Assembly: GCA_012271125.1 (NCBI GenBank) | Contig: JAAXHB010000226.1 | Span: 1 to 6,071 of the forward strand | Direction of reading: 5' to 3' | Length of the DNA: 6,071 bases | Source: Actinomycetota bacterium | Lineage (GTDB): Bacteria; Actinomycetota; Acidimicrobiia; Acidimicrobiales; Aldehydirespiratoraceae | Part shown: positions 1 through 4,879 of the stretch, in pieces | How positions within the stretch are numbered: position 1 is the first letter of the stretch | Layout: every line of letters starts with the position of its first letter | The notes under the pieces: generated by a model | The model's input: the letters and a program-made list of their open reading frames with translations, nothing else | What the model was told of the DNA's origin: nothing | Database searches by the model: none | Translations under genes and position numbers: made by a program

Positions 1-888
1 CACGTTGGGGTGCACCATGCCGCAGCCGCCGAGCTCGAGCCAGCCGCCGTCGGGCAGTGAAATGTCAAACTCAGCCGATGGCTCGGTGAACGGGAAGTAT
101 GACGGACGCAGCCGTGAGTTGACCGAGCCGCCGAAGAACGCTTTCACGAAGGCGTCGATGGTGCCGGCGAGATCGCCCATCGTGATGCCACGATCCACGA
201 CAAGGCCTTCGATCTGATTGAACGCCGGCAAGTGCGTGGCATCCGCGGTGTCGGCTCGGAAGGTGCGCCCTGGTGCGACTATGTAAATCGGTGGTTTTTG
301 TGTTTCCATCGTGCGGATTTGCACCGGCGAGGTGTGCGAGCGCAGCATCACCTCTTCGGGTTCACCAAGGTTCACGAACAGTGTGTCGAAGCTGCCTCGA
401 GCGGGGTGCCATTCGGGGATGTTGAGTGCCTCAAAGTTGTACCAAGCCGACTCGACCTCGGGCCCTTCGGCGACCGAGTAGCCCATCGAGATGAAGATGT
501 CCTCAAGGGCGTCACGAGCTTGAGTAATCAGGTGCAAATGCCCACGCCGTAATGCCATGTCGTCGGTGAACTCGGTCAGGTCCAAACGCTCGGCTTCGTA
601 TTTCTGCTCATCAGAGCCTTCCAGCAGCCGCTGTCGTGCCTGATCGAGCTCTGCGGCAATCGTTTCACGAGCGGTGTTGATTTGTTTGCCGGCGTCTTTG
701 CGCTGCTCAGGGTTCAGCTCGGCAAGGCTCTTTTTGGCTGTAGCGAACAAAGATTTGCGACCCAGCAGCTCACGCTCAAGGTCATCTACTTGGGTGACGT
801 CTTCGACTGCGGCTAGTCGAGCCTCAACCTCAGCTGCAACCTCAACAAGCTGCCTAATAGCGGTCGACCCCTCGCTCACTCCAGACAA
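1..888 (-). CDS. pheS: Phenylalanine--tRNA ligase alpha subunit (partial, C-terminus beyond the left edge)
   Basis: Class II aminoacyl-tRNA synthetase catalytic subunit; with PheT it forms the alpha2-beta2 enzyme that charges tRNA-Phe in the cytoplasm. I translated 296 codons by eye; the family is about 340-360 residues, so roughly the last 50 are missing. Residues 1-100 are the charged helical coiled-coil arm that contacts tRNA. The catalytic domain shows EGPEVE (141-146), the LRSHTSPVQIR block (182-192) whose HTS binds substrate, motif 2 FRADTADATH (210-219), NQIEG (224-228) with the Gln and Glu of the phenylalanine pocket, FPFTEPS (265-271) and GCGMVHPNV (288-296), leading into motif 3. 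I chose TTG at 888 because AGAGG at 896-900 lies 7 bases upstream, giving an MSG... N-terminus. GTG at 879 and a Shine-Dalgarno-less ATG at 924, inside the upstream gene, are in-frame alternatives. It is nearly contiguous with the methyltransferase gene. Identity is certain; the exact start is not. Confidence 0.96.
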   Translation of the reverse strand, partial: MSGVSEGSTAIRQLVEVAAEVEARLAAVEDVTQVDDLERELLGRKSLFATAKKSLAELNPEQRKDAGKQINTARETIAAELDQARQRLLEGSDEQKYEAERLDLTEFTDDMALRRGHLHLITQARDALEDIFISMGYSVAEGPEVESAWYNFEALNIPEWHPARGSFDTLFVNLGEPEEVMLRSHTSPVQIRTMETQKPPIYIVAPGRTFRADTADATHLPAFNQIEGLVVDRGITMGDLAGTIDAFVKAFFGGSVNSRLRPSYFPFTEPSAEFDISLPDGGWLELGGCGMVHPNV

Positions 889-889
889 G

Positions 890-1693
890 TTAGAGCCTCT
901 GCCCTGCTGCCCGACGCGCTTCATACAACATCAGCGTCGTAGCCATCGCAACATTGAGCGACTCAACGCCCGGCGCCATCGGAATACGAACCCAATCGTC
1001 CACCTGATCGCCAAGACTGTCACGATGCAAGCCTTGCGACTCTGAACCGACGACAATTGCCACTGGTGCCCCCGACAGGTCAAGGTCGCTGTAGACGGTT
1101 TCGGCGTTGGCTGCTGTGGCGACAACCCGTGCTCCCAGTTGACGTAACTCGGCCAGTCGGGTCGCTATATCCGTGCCTGGATCATCAATGCCTGGATCGA
1201 CAATCTCCATCTTGAAGGCAGTGCCTGCCGATGACCGCAAGGTCTTCTGTGCCCAGGGGTCAACTCCTCCAAACGTCAACACTCCCGAAGCTCTGACTGC
1301 GGCCGCTGCGCGAATCATCGTGCCAAGATTCCCTGGATCAGCCACGCCTACTGAGACCAGCAGGAGGTCATCAGTTTCCAACGTCGTCGGTGTCTCATAT
1401 TTGGGTCGGGTAAATAACGACAACAAGGGCTGGGGCGACACGGTGGAACACAGGGACTTGAAAGCGTCGTCGACAACAACAAGAGGACGAACCTCAATAT
1501 GACCCAAGACGTCCACCAGATCGCTTCGTGATTTCTCACCGATAACGACACGGGTCGGCACCATGCCAGCGTTCAAAGCCTCCGAAACTAAACGCATTCC
1601 CTCGACAACAATGAAATCGTCACCGCGTTTGCGGTCACGTATCTGTCGCCGCAGTCGGGAAACCTCAGCACTGCGAGGCCCTAGAGGAGGCAT
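890..1693 (-). CDS. TrmH/SpoU-family (SPOUT) RNA 2'-O-methyltransferase
   Basis: Predicted S-adenosylmethionine-dependent ribose methyltransferase of rRNA or tRNA, 267 residues, acting in the cytoplasm as a dimer with a trefoil-knot active site. Residues 1-100 form the substrate-binding domain (FIVVEGMRLVSEAL at 27-40). The catalytic domain carries SPOUT motif 1 DPGNLGTMIRA (119-129, with Asn122 and the likely catalytic Arg128), RSSAGTAF (153-160), motif 2 VVGSESQGL (214-222) and motif 3 IPMAPGVESLNVA (237-249, with Ser245 and Asn247). The target base cannot be read from sequence: family members include RlmB, TsnR-like resistance enzymes and TrmH, so no symbol is given. A methylase at this place, between rplT and pheS, is common in actinobacteria. 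ATG at 1693 is the only plausible start and gives a normal N-terminus, but no Shine-Dalgarno sequence precedes it. The TAA stop lies one base before the preferred pheS start, so the two are probably translationally coupled. Confidence 0.93.
   Translation of the reverse strand: MPPLGPRSAEVSRLRRQIRDRKRGDDFIVVEGMRLVSEALNAGMVPTRVVIGEKSRSDLVDVLGHIEVRPLVVVDDAFKSLCSTVSPQPLLSLFTRPKYETPTTLETDDLLLVSVGVADPGNLGTMIRAAAAVRASGVLTFGGVDPWAQKTLRSSAGTAFKMEIVDPGIDDPGTDIATRLAELRQLGARVVATAANAETVYSDLDLSGAPVAIVVGSESQGLHRDSLGDQVDDWVRIPMAPGVESLNVAMATTLMLYEARRAAGQRL
896..900 (-). promoter_or_regulatory. Ribosome-binding site supporting the TTG start of pheS
   Basis: Minus-strand AGAGG lies 7 bases before TTG (886-888), inside the last codons of the upstream methyltransferase gene. 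It favours TTG over the GTG nine bases further on, where the only purine run (GGA) directly abuts the start codon. Confidence 0.55.
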
Positions 1694-1723
1694 AAGAGTC
1701 GGTGATTTAACTTTTTTACTATG

Positions 1724-1774
1724 CCGACTTAGATACCGGGCCGACTTAGATACCGGACCGACTTAGATACCGGC
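1724..1774. repeat. Three tandem copies of a 17-base unit
   Basis: The plus-strand unit CCGACTTAGATACCGGN occurs head to tail at 1724-1740, 1741-1757 and 1758-1774. The copies are identical except for the last base (G, A, C). They fill much of the 105-base gap between rplT and the methyltransferase gene. On the transcribed strand the unit reads CCGGTATCTAAGTCGG, weakly dyad (CCG...CGG). A fourth CTTAGA core follows at 1783-1788, spaced 21 rather than 17 bases. The function is unknown; it could be tandem duplication by slippage or an array of protein-binding sites. Confidence 0.9.
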
Positions 1775-1777
1775 TAG

Positions 1778-1792
1778 GGCGTCTTAGACGCC
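1778..1792 (-). other. Short GC palindrome just after rplT
   Basis: On the transcribed strand GGCGTC-TAA-GACGCC can form a 6-base-pair hairpin with a 3-base loop, beginning 6 bases after the rplT stop codon. No U-run follows, so it is not a standard intrinsic terminator. It may be a partial attenuator, an RNA-processing or stability element, or a diverged member of the adjacent repeat, since it shares the TCTAAG core. Confidence 0.5.
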
Positions 1793-1798
1793 GACGGG

Positions 1799-2182
1799 TT
1801 AGCTAGAAGCTGAGCTAGATACGGCTGAAGATGCCGCGGAGTTTGCCGTCTCCACAAGCGCAGCAAAAGCCTCGGCGTCATTAACAGCCAGATCAGCTAG
1901 CACCTTGCGGTCAACTTCAACCTCGGCAGCCTTAAGTCCGGCCATGAAACGGCTATAGGTAGTGCCGTTTTGACGACACGCAGCATTGATGCGCTGAATC
2001 CACAACCGACGGAACTGGTTCTTGCGAGCACGCCGATCACGAAAGGCGTACTGGCCCGAATGCATAAGCTGCTCGTTGGCGGCACGCCAACTGCGGGACT
2101 TGTTGCCGTAATAACCCTTGGCACGCTTGAGCACGTCACGGCGGCTCTTCTTTGCGTGAACCGATCTCTTAACTCTCGCCAT
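1799..2182 (-). CDS. rplT: 50S ribosomal protein L20
   Basis: L20 binds 23S rRNA early in large-subunit assembly. The protein is 127 residues; the family is usually 117-120. It shows the typical basic N-terminal arm MARVKRSVHAKKSRR (1-15), the AKGYYGNKSRSWRAANEQ block (21-38), YAFRDRRARKNQFRRLWI (45-62), RINAACRQNG (64-73) and the C-terminal globular part YSRFMAGLKAAEVEVDRKVL (76-95). A Ser/Ala-rich tail from about residue 112 to 127 extends past the usual end and has no recognised role. AAGGA at 2190-2194 lies 7 bases before the ATG and supports the start. It is 20 bases downstream of rpmI and surely co-transcribed with it. In some bacteria L20 represses this operon through a leader RNA that mimics its rRNA site; I could not identify such a structure here. 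Confidence 0.98.
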   Translation of the reverse strand: MARVKRSVHAKKSRRDVLKRAKGYYGNKSRSWRAANEQLMHSGQYAFRDRRARKNQFRRLWIQRINAACRQNGTTYSRFMAGLKAAEVEVDRKVLADLAVNDAEAFAALVETANSAASSAVSSSASS

Positions 2183-2202
2183 TACAAAATCCTTTACCTG
2201 CC

Positions 2203-2403
2203 CTAGACCCCAAGGTCTCTCATCGTTTTGGAATCGGTGGAATGAACCTCAGTCGTAGGCCGCAACTGACGCTTGCGCTTGGGCGACTTCTTTTCCAAAA
2301 TATGGTTCTTGTTGGCCTGACGGCGACGCAACTTGCCGGTGCCCGTGCGCCGAAAGCGCTTAGCAGCACCACGATGCGTCTTCATCTTTGGACCCTTACC
2401 CAT
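2203..2403 (-). CDS. rpmI: 50S ribosomal protein L35
   Basis: Small, very basic large-subunit protein of 66 residues, normal for the family (about 64-66). The hallmark KMKTHRGAAKRFRRTGTGKLRRR (residues 6-28 region) and NKNHILEKKSPKRKRQLR (about 32-49) are clear. Most family members begin MPKMKTHRG; here the N-terminus is slightly longer (MGKGPKMKTH). The longer start is supported by GGAG at 2410-2413, 6 bases upstream of the ATG. An internal Met at residue 7 is less likely because it lacks such a site. It sits between infC (43-base gap) and rplT (20-base gap), the near-universal infC-rpmI-rplT order. Confidence 0.97.
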   Translation of the reverse strand: MGKGPKMKTHRGAAKRFRRTGTGKLRRRQANKNHILEKKSPKRKRQLRPTTEVHSTDSKTMRDLGV

Positions 2404-2446
2404 GCGATTCTCCGAAACTTGTGACAGCTATGCCTGCTTGTGACCG

Positions 2447-3118
2447 CTAAAGGCTAGAGGCTGCTGACTCCGTCTCCTCCGTCACCATGTCCGTCTCACC
2501 AGAAATAGCATCGCCGTCGCCGTCACCAGAAACGTCGTCACCAGAAACATCACCAGAGCTGTCTCCAGCTGACTCCATCCGACGCCTCCGAGCCTGCGCC
2601 TTACGATCCGGCGCCAACACCATCACCATGTTCTTGCCGTCTTGCCGTGGCTGAAACTCGACTTTCGCCAAATGCTCCACCGCCTCGGCAATGTCGTTCA
2701 TGATCTGCTCACCAAGCTCGGGATAATGCGCCTCCCGGCCCCGAAACATCACGGTGACCTTGACCTTGTTGCCCTCCTCCAAGAACCGCTCAACCTGGCG
2801 AGTCTTCGTAGCAAAATCACCCCGACCAATCTTGGGCCGATATTTCATCTCCTTGACCGAGACGTTGGTCGCCTTCTTGCGGGACTCCTTGGCACGCTGC
2901 GCCGCCTCGTATTTGAACTTCCCGTAGTCCATGATCCGACACACCGGCGGATCGGTCTTGTCAGCTACCTCAACGAGATCAAGCCCTCTTGCCTGAGCAA
3001 AGTTAAGTGCCTCCGGCAGCGACGTGATCCCAATCTGCTGTCCATCTTCATCGACCAAGCGCACTGAAAGCGCCGTGATCTGGTCGTTGATTCTTTGCTC
3101 TTCACCTGACGGTGCTAT
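2447..3118 (-). CDS. infC: Translation initiation factor IF-3, probably starting at AUA
   Basis: IF3 binds the 30S subunit, prevents premature joining with 50S and checks the start codon and initiator tRNA. With ATA at 3116-3118 read as Met the protein is 223 residues. The N-domain (about 1-85) begins APSGEEQRINDQI and contains RLVDEDGQQIGI (20-31) and ARGLDLVEVA (43-52). The linker YGKFKYEAAQRAKESRKK lies at 65-82, and the C-domain at about 88-180 carries RPKIGRGDFATKTRQVERF (94-112) and FRGREAHYPELG (125-136). Residues about 182-223 are an extra acidic tail of SGD-type repeats. No ATG, GTG or TTG covers the conserved N-terminus: an in-frame TGA lies two codons upstream of ATA. GTG at 3064 would delete 18 residues, including the conserved RINDQI, and lacks a suitable ribosome-binding site. 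Identity is certain; the start is well supported but inferred. Confidence 0.95.
   Translation of the reverse strand: MAPSGEEQRINDQITALSVRLVDEDGQQIGITSLPEALNFAQARGLDLVEVADKTDPPVCRIMDYGKFKYEAAQRAKESRKKATNVSVKEMKYRPKIGRGDFATKTRQVERFLEEGNKVKVTVMFRGREAHYPELGEQIMNDIAEAVEHLAKVEFQPRQDGKNMVMVLAPDRKAQARRRRMESAGDSSGDVSGDDVSGDGDGDAISGETDMVTEETESAASSL
2496..2558 (-). repeat. In-frame repeats encoding the acidic SGD tail of IF3
   Basis: The plus-strand decamer TCACCAGAAA occurs at 2496-2505, 2523-2532 and 2538-2547, with a shortened copy TCACCAGAG at 2550-2558. All spacings are multiples of three, and the units encode SGD/SGE steps. The pattern suggests expansion by slippage under selection for an acidic flexible tail. 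Confidence 0.75.
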
Positions 3119-3127
3119 AGCCGTTCA

Positions 3128-3132
3128 CTCCT
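3128..3132 (-). promoter_or_regulatory. Ribosome-binding site that fixes the AUA start of infC
   Basis: Minus-strand AGGAG lies exactly 9 bases before ATA (3116-3118). The only other nearby codon, ACG at 3122-3124, would leave 3 bases and add two non-conserved residues. No comparable site lies at normal spacing before GTG at 3064. Confidence 0.75.
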
Positions 3133-3226
3133 GCTTATCACGCAACCTCCGCGCTTGAACTCCAAACCCCGCTGCTTGCCCGGCGGCACCTCGAATGAAT
3201 TCCCCTCCAGGAACTCTCCTCAGAGA

Positions 3227-3254
3227 GCATCGGTGTTTGAGCATCGGTGTTTGA
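3227..3254. repeat. Perfect 14-base tandem duplication
   Basis: GCATCGGTGTTTGA occurs at 3227-3240 and immediately again at 3241-3254, with no mismatch. It lies in the middle of the divergent intergenic region, about 110-140 bases upstream of infC and 80-105 bases upstream of the DUF1844-like gene. This is where promoter or operator sequences for either gene are expected. Confidence 0.85.
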
Positions 3255-3302
3255 TTGACCCCGTTAGGCTAGCAGTGCAGCTGCCCCACGGGATTGCCCT
3301 GT

Positions 3303-3324
3303 GGCTTAGCGACACGGCTTAGCG
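3303..3324 (+). repeat. 9-base direct repeat next to a ribosome-binding site
   Basis: GGCTTAGCG occurs at 3303-3311 and 3316-3324, a period of 13 bases. The second copy's last base is the first base of the GGAGG ribosome-binding site (3324-3328) of the DUF1844-like gene. It may be chance or a small operator. Confidence 0.6.
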
Positions 3325-3328
3325 GAGG
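3324..3328 (+). promoter_or_regulatory. Ribosome-binding site of the DUF1844-like gene
   Basis: GGAGG lies 4 bases before ATG at 3333. It decides the start in favour of this ATG over an in-frame TTG at 3294, which lacks such a site and would add 13 unconserved residues. Confidence 0.75.
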
Positions 3329-3332
3329 CGTC

Positions 3333-3998
3333 ATGAGCACCCTGTGGACACCCGGTGGTGAAGTCCCCGTCAATCGCAACCCTTCTGGGCGCAACCCTTC
3401 CGGCACGCCTCCTGTCTCTGATATTGACAACGCTATTAATGACGATATTAATGACGGCGGCAGCTACGGCGCTCCTGTCGACCCAGCCGAAGCTGACGAC
3501 GGAGTTGACGCCGAAGTTGACGGCGGCCTAAATCTCGACGACTTATCGCCCGAAGAGCGCGAACGCGCCGAGCAAGCGATTCGTGAACTTGCCGAGACCA
3601 GAGAACAAATTCTCGCAACCCCAGCGTCGGTGATCGTGGCAAACCACTGCATGGGCTTGTATGAGTTGGCAGCCCTGCACCTGTCGCAGCGTGAGCCAAA
3701 CTTTGCTGAAGCTGCGATTGCAATAGACGCCCTGGGGCTAATCATTGACGGTCTCAAAGGACGCCTCGGCGACGATGTCGGATCGTCGTTGAACGAGGCT
3801 TTAGGACAACTTCGTGGTGCCTTCGTCGGTCTAAAACAGCAAGCTGCCCAAGCATCTAATAACGACGACGACATGAGCAGCGACGACATCAACAACGATG
3901 ACATTGACGACGGTGAAGATGACGATGTGAATATTGACCCTGACGGCGGCGAGAGCAATGACGTTGACGATGACGGCTCTGACGAGGACGACGACTGA
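3333..3998 (+). CDS. DUF1844-like protein with low-complexity N-terminus and acidic C-terminal tail
   Basis: 221 residues, function unknown. The middle (about 72-170) is the only folded-looking part: a charged helix (SPEERERAEQAIRELAETRE, 72-91), then a segment that I recognise as resembling DUF1844, small helical proteins found in many phyla (ANHCMGLYELAALHL about 103-117, NFAEAAIAIDALGLIIDGLK 123-142, LNEALGQLRGAFVGLK 153-168). Residues 1-70 are low complexity with a doubled NPSG and a doubled IND(D/G) step, the latter matching a 12-base repeat at 3435-3456. Residues 176-221 are strongly acidic, about 25 Asp/Glu of 46 with no Lys or Arg. No signal peptide or membrane segment is seen. From memory, DUF1844 genes often adjoin infC in actinobacteria, which hints at a link with translation, but nothing in the sequence proves a role. 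Its TGA shares its A with the hisG ATG. Confidence 0.8.
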   Translation: MSTLWTPGGEVPVNRNPSGRNPSGTPPVSDIDNAINDDINDGGSYGAPVDPAEADDGVDAEVDGGLNLDDLSPEERERAEQAIRELAETREQILATPASVIVANHCMGLYELAALHLSQREPNFAEAAIAIDALGLIIDGLKGRLGDDVGSSLNEALGQLRGAFVGLKQQAAQASNNDDDMSSDDINNDDIDDGEDDDVNIDPDGGESNDVDDDGSDEDDD

Positions 3999-4873
3999 TG
4001 CTGAAACTCGTCCTGCCTAAAGGCTCCCTAGAGCAAGCCACACTGCAGCTCTTCGAAGACGCCAACCTGCGCGTCTCACGCTCCTCCGACGTCGCCTACA
4101 AGGCAACGATTGCCGATGAGCGTGTCGCCGACGTGCGCATCCTGCGCCCCCAGGAAATCCCTCGCTATGTAGCCGACGGCCTATTCGACATTGGTATCAC
4201 CGGACGTGACTGGATCGAAGAAACCAGCAGCGACGTCGTCACCTTAGGCGAACTTGAATACTCCAAAGCCACGGACTTGCCCGTCAAGGTTGTGCTCGCC
4301 GTCGACGGCGCCTCCAATATCACCGAAGCTTCCCAGCTCGCCGGCGGCGTGCGTGTCTCTACCGAATACCCCGAGCTAACTCGCCGCTACTTCGAGAAGC
4401 TCGGCATAGAAGCCGAGATCATCTTGAGCTACGGCGCAACCGAGGCGAAAGTTCCCGACATTGTCGACGTCGCCGTTGATATCACCGAAACTGGCCGAGC
4501 CTTGCGTGCCGCCGGTCTGCGCATCATCGACACGCTGTTGATTTCACGCACCGAGCTGATCGCCAACCCGACCTCCGCCGCCGATGCTGACAAGCGGCGT
4601 GCCATGGAACAACTTCAAAGGCTCCTAGTCGGTGTCCTCACAGCTCGCGGCAAGGTGTTATTGAAAATGAACGTCGATGCGCAGGCTCTCAACCTCATCA
4701 TGGAGATGCTCCCCGCCGAGAAAGTGCCAACGGTCAACGAGCTTTATCAAGGTGCCGGCTATGCCATTGAGTCGGTGGTGCCACGCAACGAGCTAAACGT
4801 GATCATTCCGAAACTGCGTGACCTCGGCGCTACCGACATCGTCGAAATTCCTATTTCAAAAATCATCCCCTAA
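3998..4873 (+). CDS. hisG: ATP phosphoribosyltransferase, long form
   Basis: Catalyses the first committed step of histidine synthesis, joining ATP and PRPP to give phosphoribosyl-ATP, in the cytoplasm. At 291 residues it is the long, hexameric, self-contained form, which needs no HisZ partner. Seen in sequence: LPKGSLEQ (6-13), the LRPQEIPRYVADGLFDIGITGRDW block (49-72), VSTEYPELTRRYF (120-132), SYGATEAKVPDIVDVAVD (144-161) and the PRPP-binding DITETG (161-166). The regulatory ACT/PII-like C-domain runs from about 215 to 291 with LLKMNV (221-226) and the closing NVIIPKLRDLGATDIVEIPISKI (267-289). In known long HisG proteins this domain binds histidine for feedback inhibition. The ATG overlaps the upstream stop by one base (TGATG), so translation is probably coupled. 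No other his gene is in the window, so hisG here stands apart or begins a cluster elsewhere. Confidence 0.98.
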   Translation: MLKLVLPKGSLEQATLQLFEDANLRVSRSSDVAYKATIADERVADVRILRPQEIPRYVADGLFDIGITGRDWIEETSSDVVTLGELEYSKATDLPVKVVLAVDGASNITEASQLAGGVRVSTEYPELTRRYFEKLGIEAEIILSYGATEAKVPDIVDVAVDITETGRALRAAGLRIIDTLLISRTELIANPTSAADADKRRAMEQLQRLLVGVLTARGKVLLKMNVDAQALNLIMEMLPAEKVPTVNELYQGAGYAIESVVPRNELNVIIPKLRDLGATDIVEIPISKIIP

Positions 4874-4879
4874 CGGCTA

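Larger units (their letters stand above)
3119..3332. promoter_or_regulatory. Divergent intergenic region between infC and the DUF1844-like gene
   Basis: These 214 bases must hold the leader and promoter of the infC operon (leftward) and probably the promoter of the DUF1844-hisG pair (rightward). I see no convincing paired -35/-10 in either direction. TAGGCT at 3265-3270 fits a loose TANNNT -10 for the plus strand, without a matching -35. The region contains a 14-base tandem duplication (3227-3254), an 8-base palindrome GCAGCTGC (3277-3284), a small hairpin CTCTC/GAGAG (3214-3227) and a 9-base direct repeat near the plus-strand ribosome-binding site. No leader RNA family is recognised. Confidence 0.5.

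Noticed and set aside
232..1045. Plus-strand open frames across the left 1 kb
   Set aside because: The minus strand encodes clear PheS and methyltransferase motifs throughout; the plus frames match no family.
1724..1774. Possible CRISPR array
   Set aside because: The 17-base units are directly adjacent with no spacers and are too short; no cas genes are present.
1778..1800. Intrinsic terminator after rplT
   Set aside because: The short palindrome is not followed by a U-run on the transcribed strand, and the methyltransferase and pheS genes continue in the same direction.
2642..3067. Open frame of 141 codons on the plus strand opposite infC
   Set aside because: It is the antisense shadow of IF3, whose conserved motifs occupy the minus strand; no ribosome-binding site and no recognisable protein family.
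3119..3293. L20-type or other known leader RNA upstream of infC
   Set aside because: I could not build a recognisable conserved leader fold or a terminator with a U-run; a covariance-model search against Rfam would decide.
3294..3332. TTG at 3294 as the start of the DUF1844-like gene
   Set aside because: It lacks a ribosome-binding site, whereas ATG 3333 has GGAGG 4 bases upstream, and the added residues look non-coding.
3464..3958. Open frame of 164 codons on the minus strand, Ser-rich
   Set aside because: Antisense of the DUF1844-like gene; its Ser runs come from the GAC/GAT-rich acidic codons read backwards.
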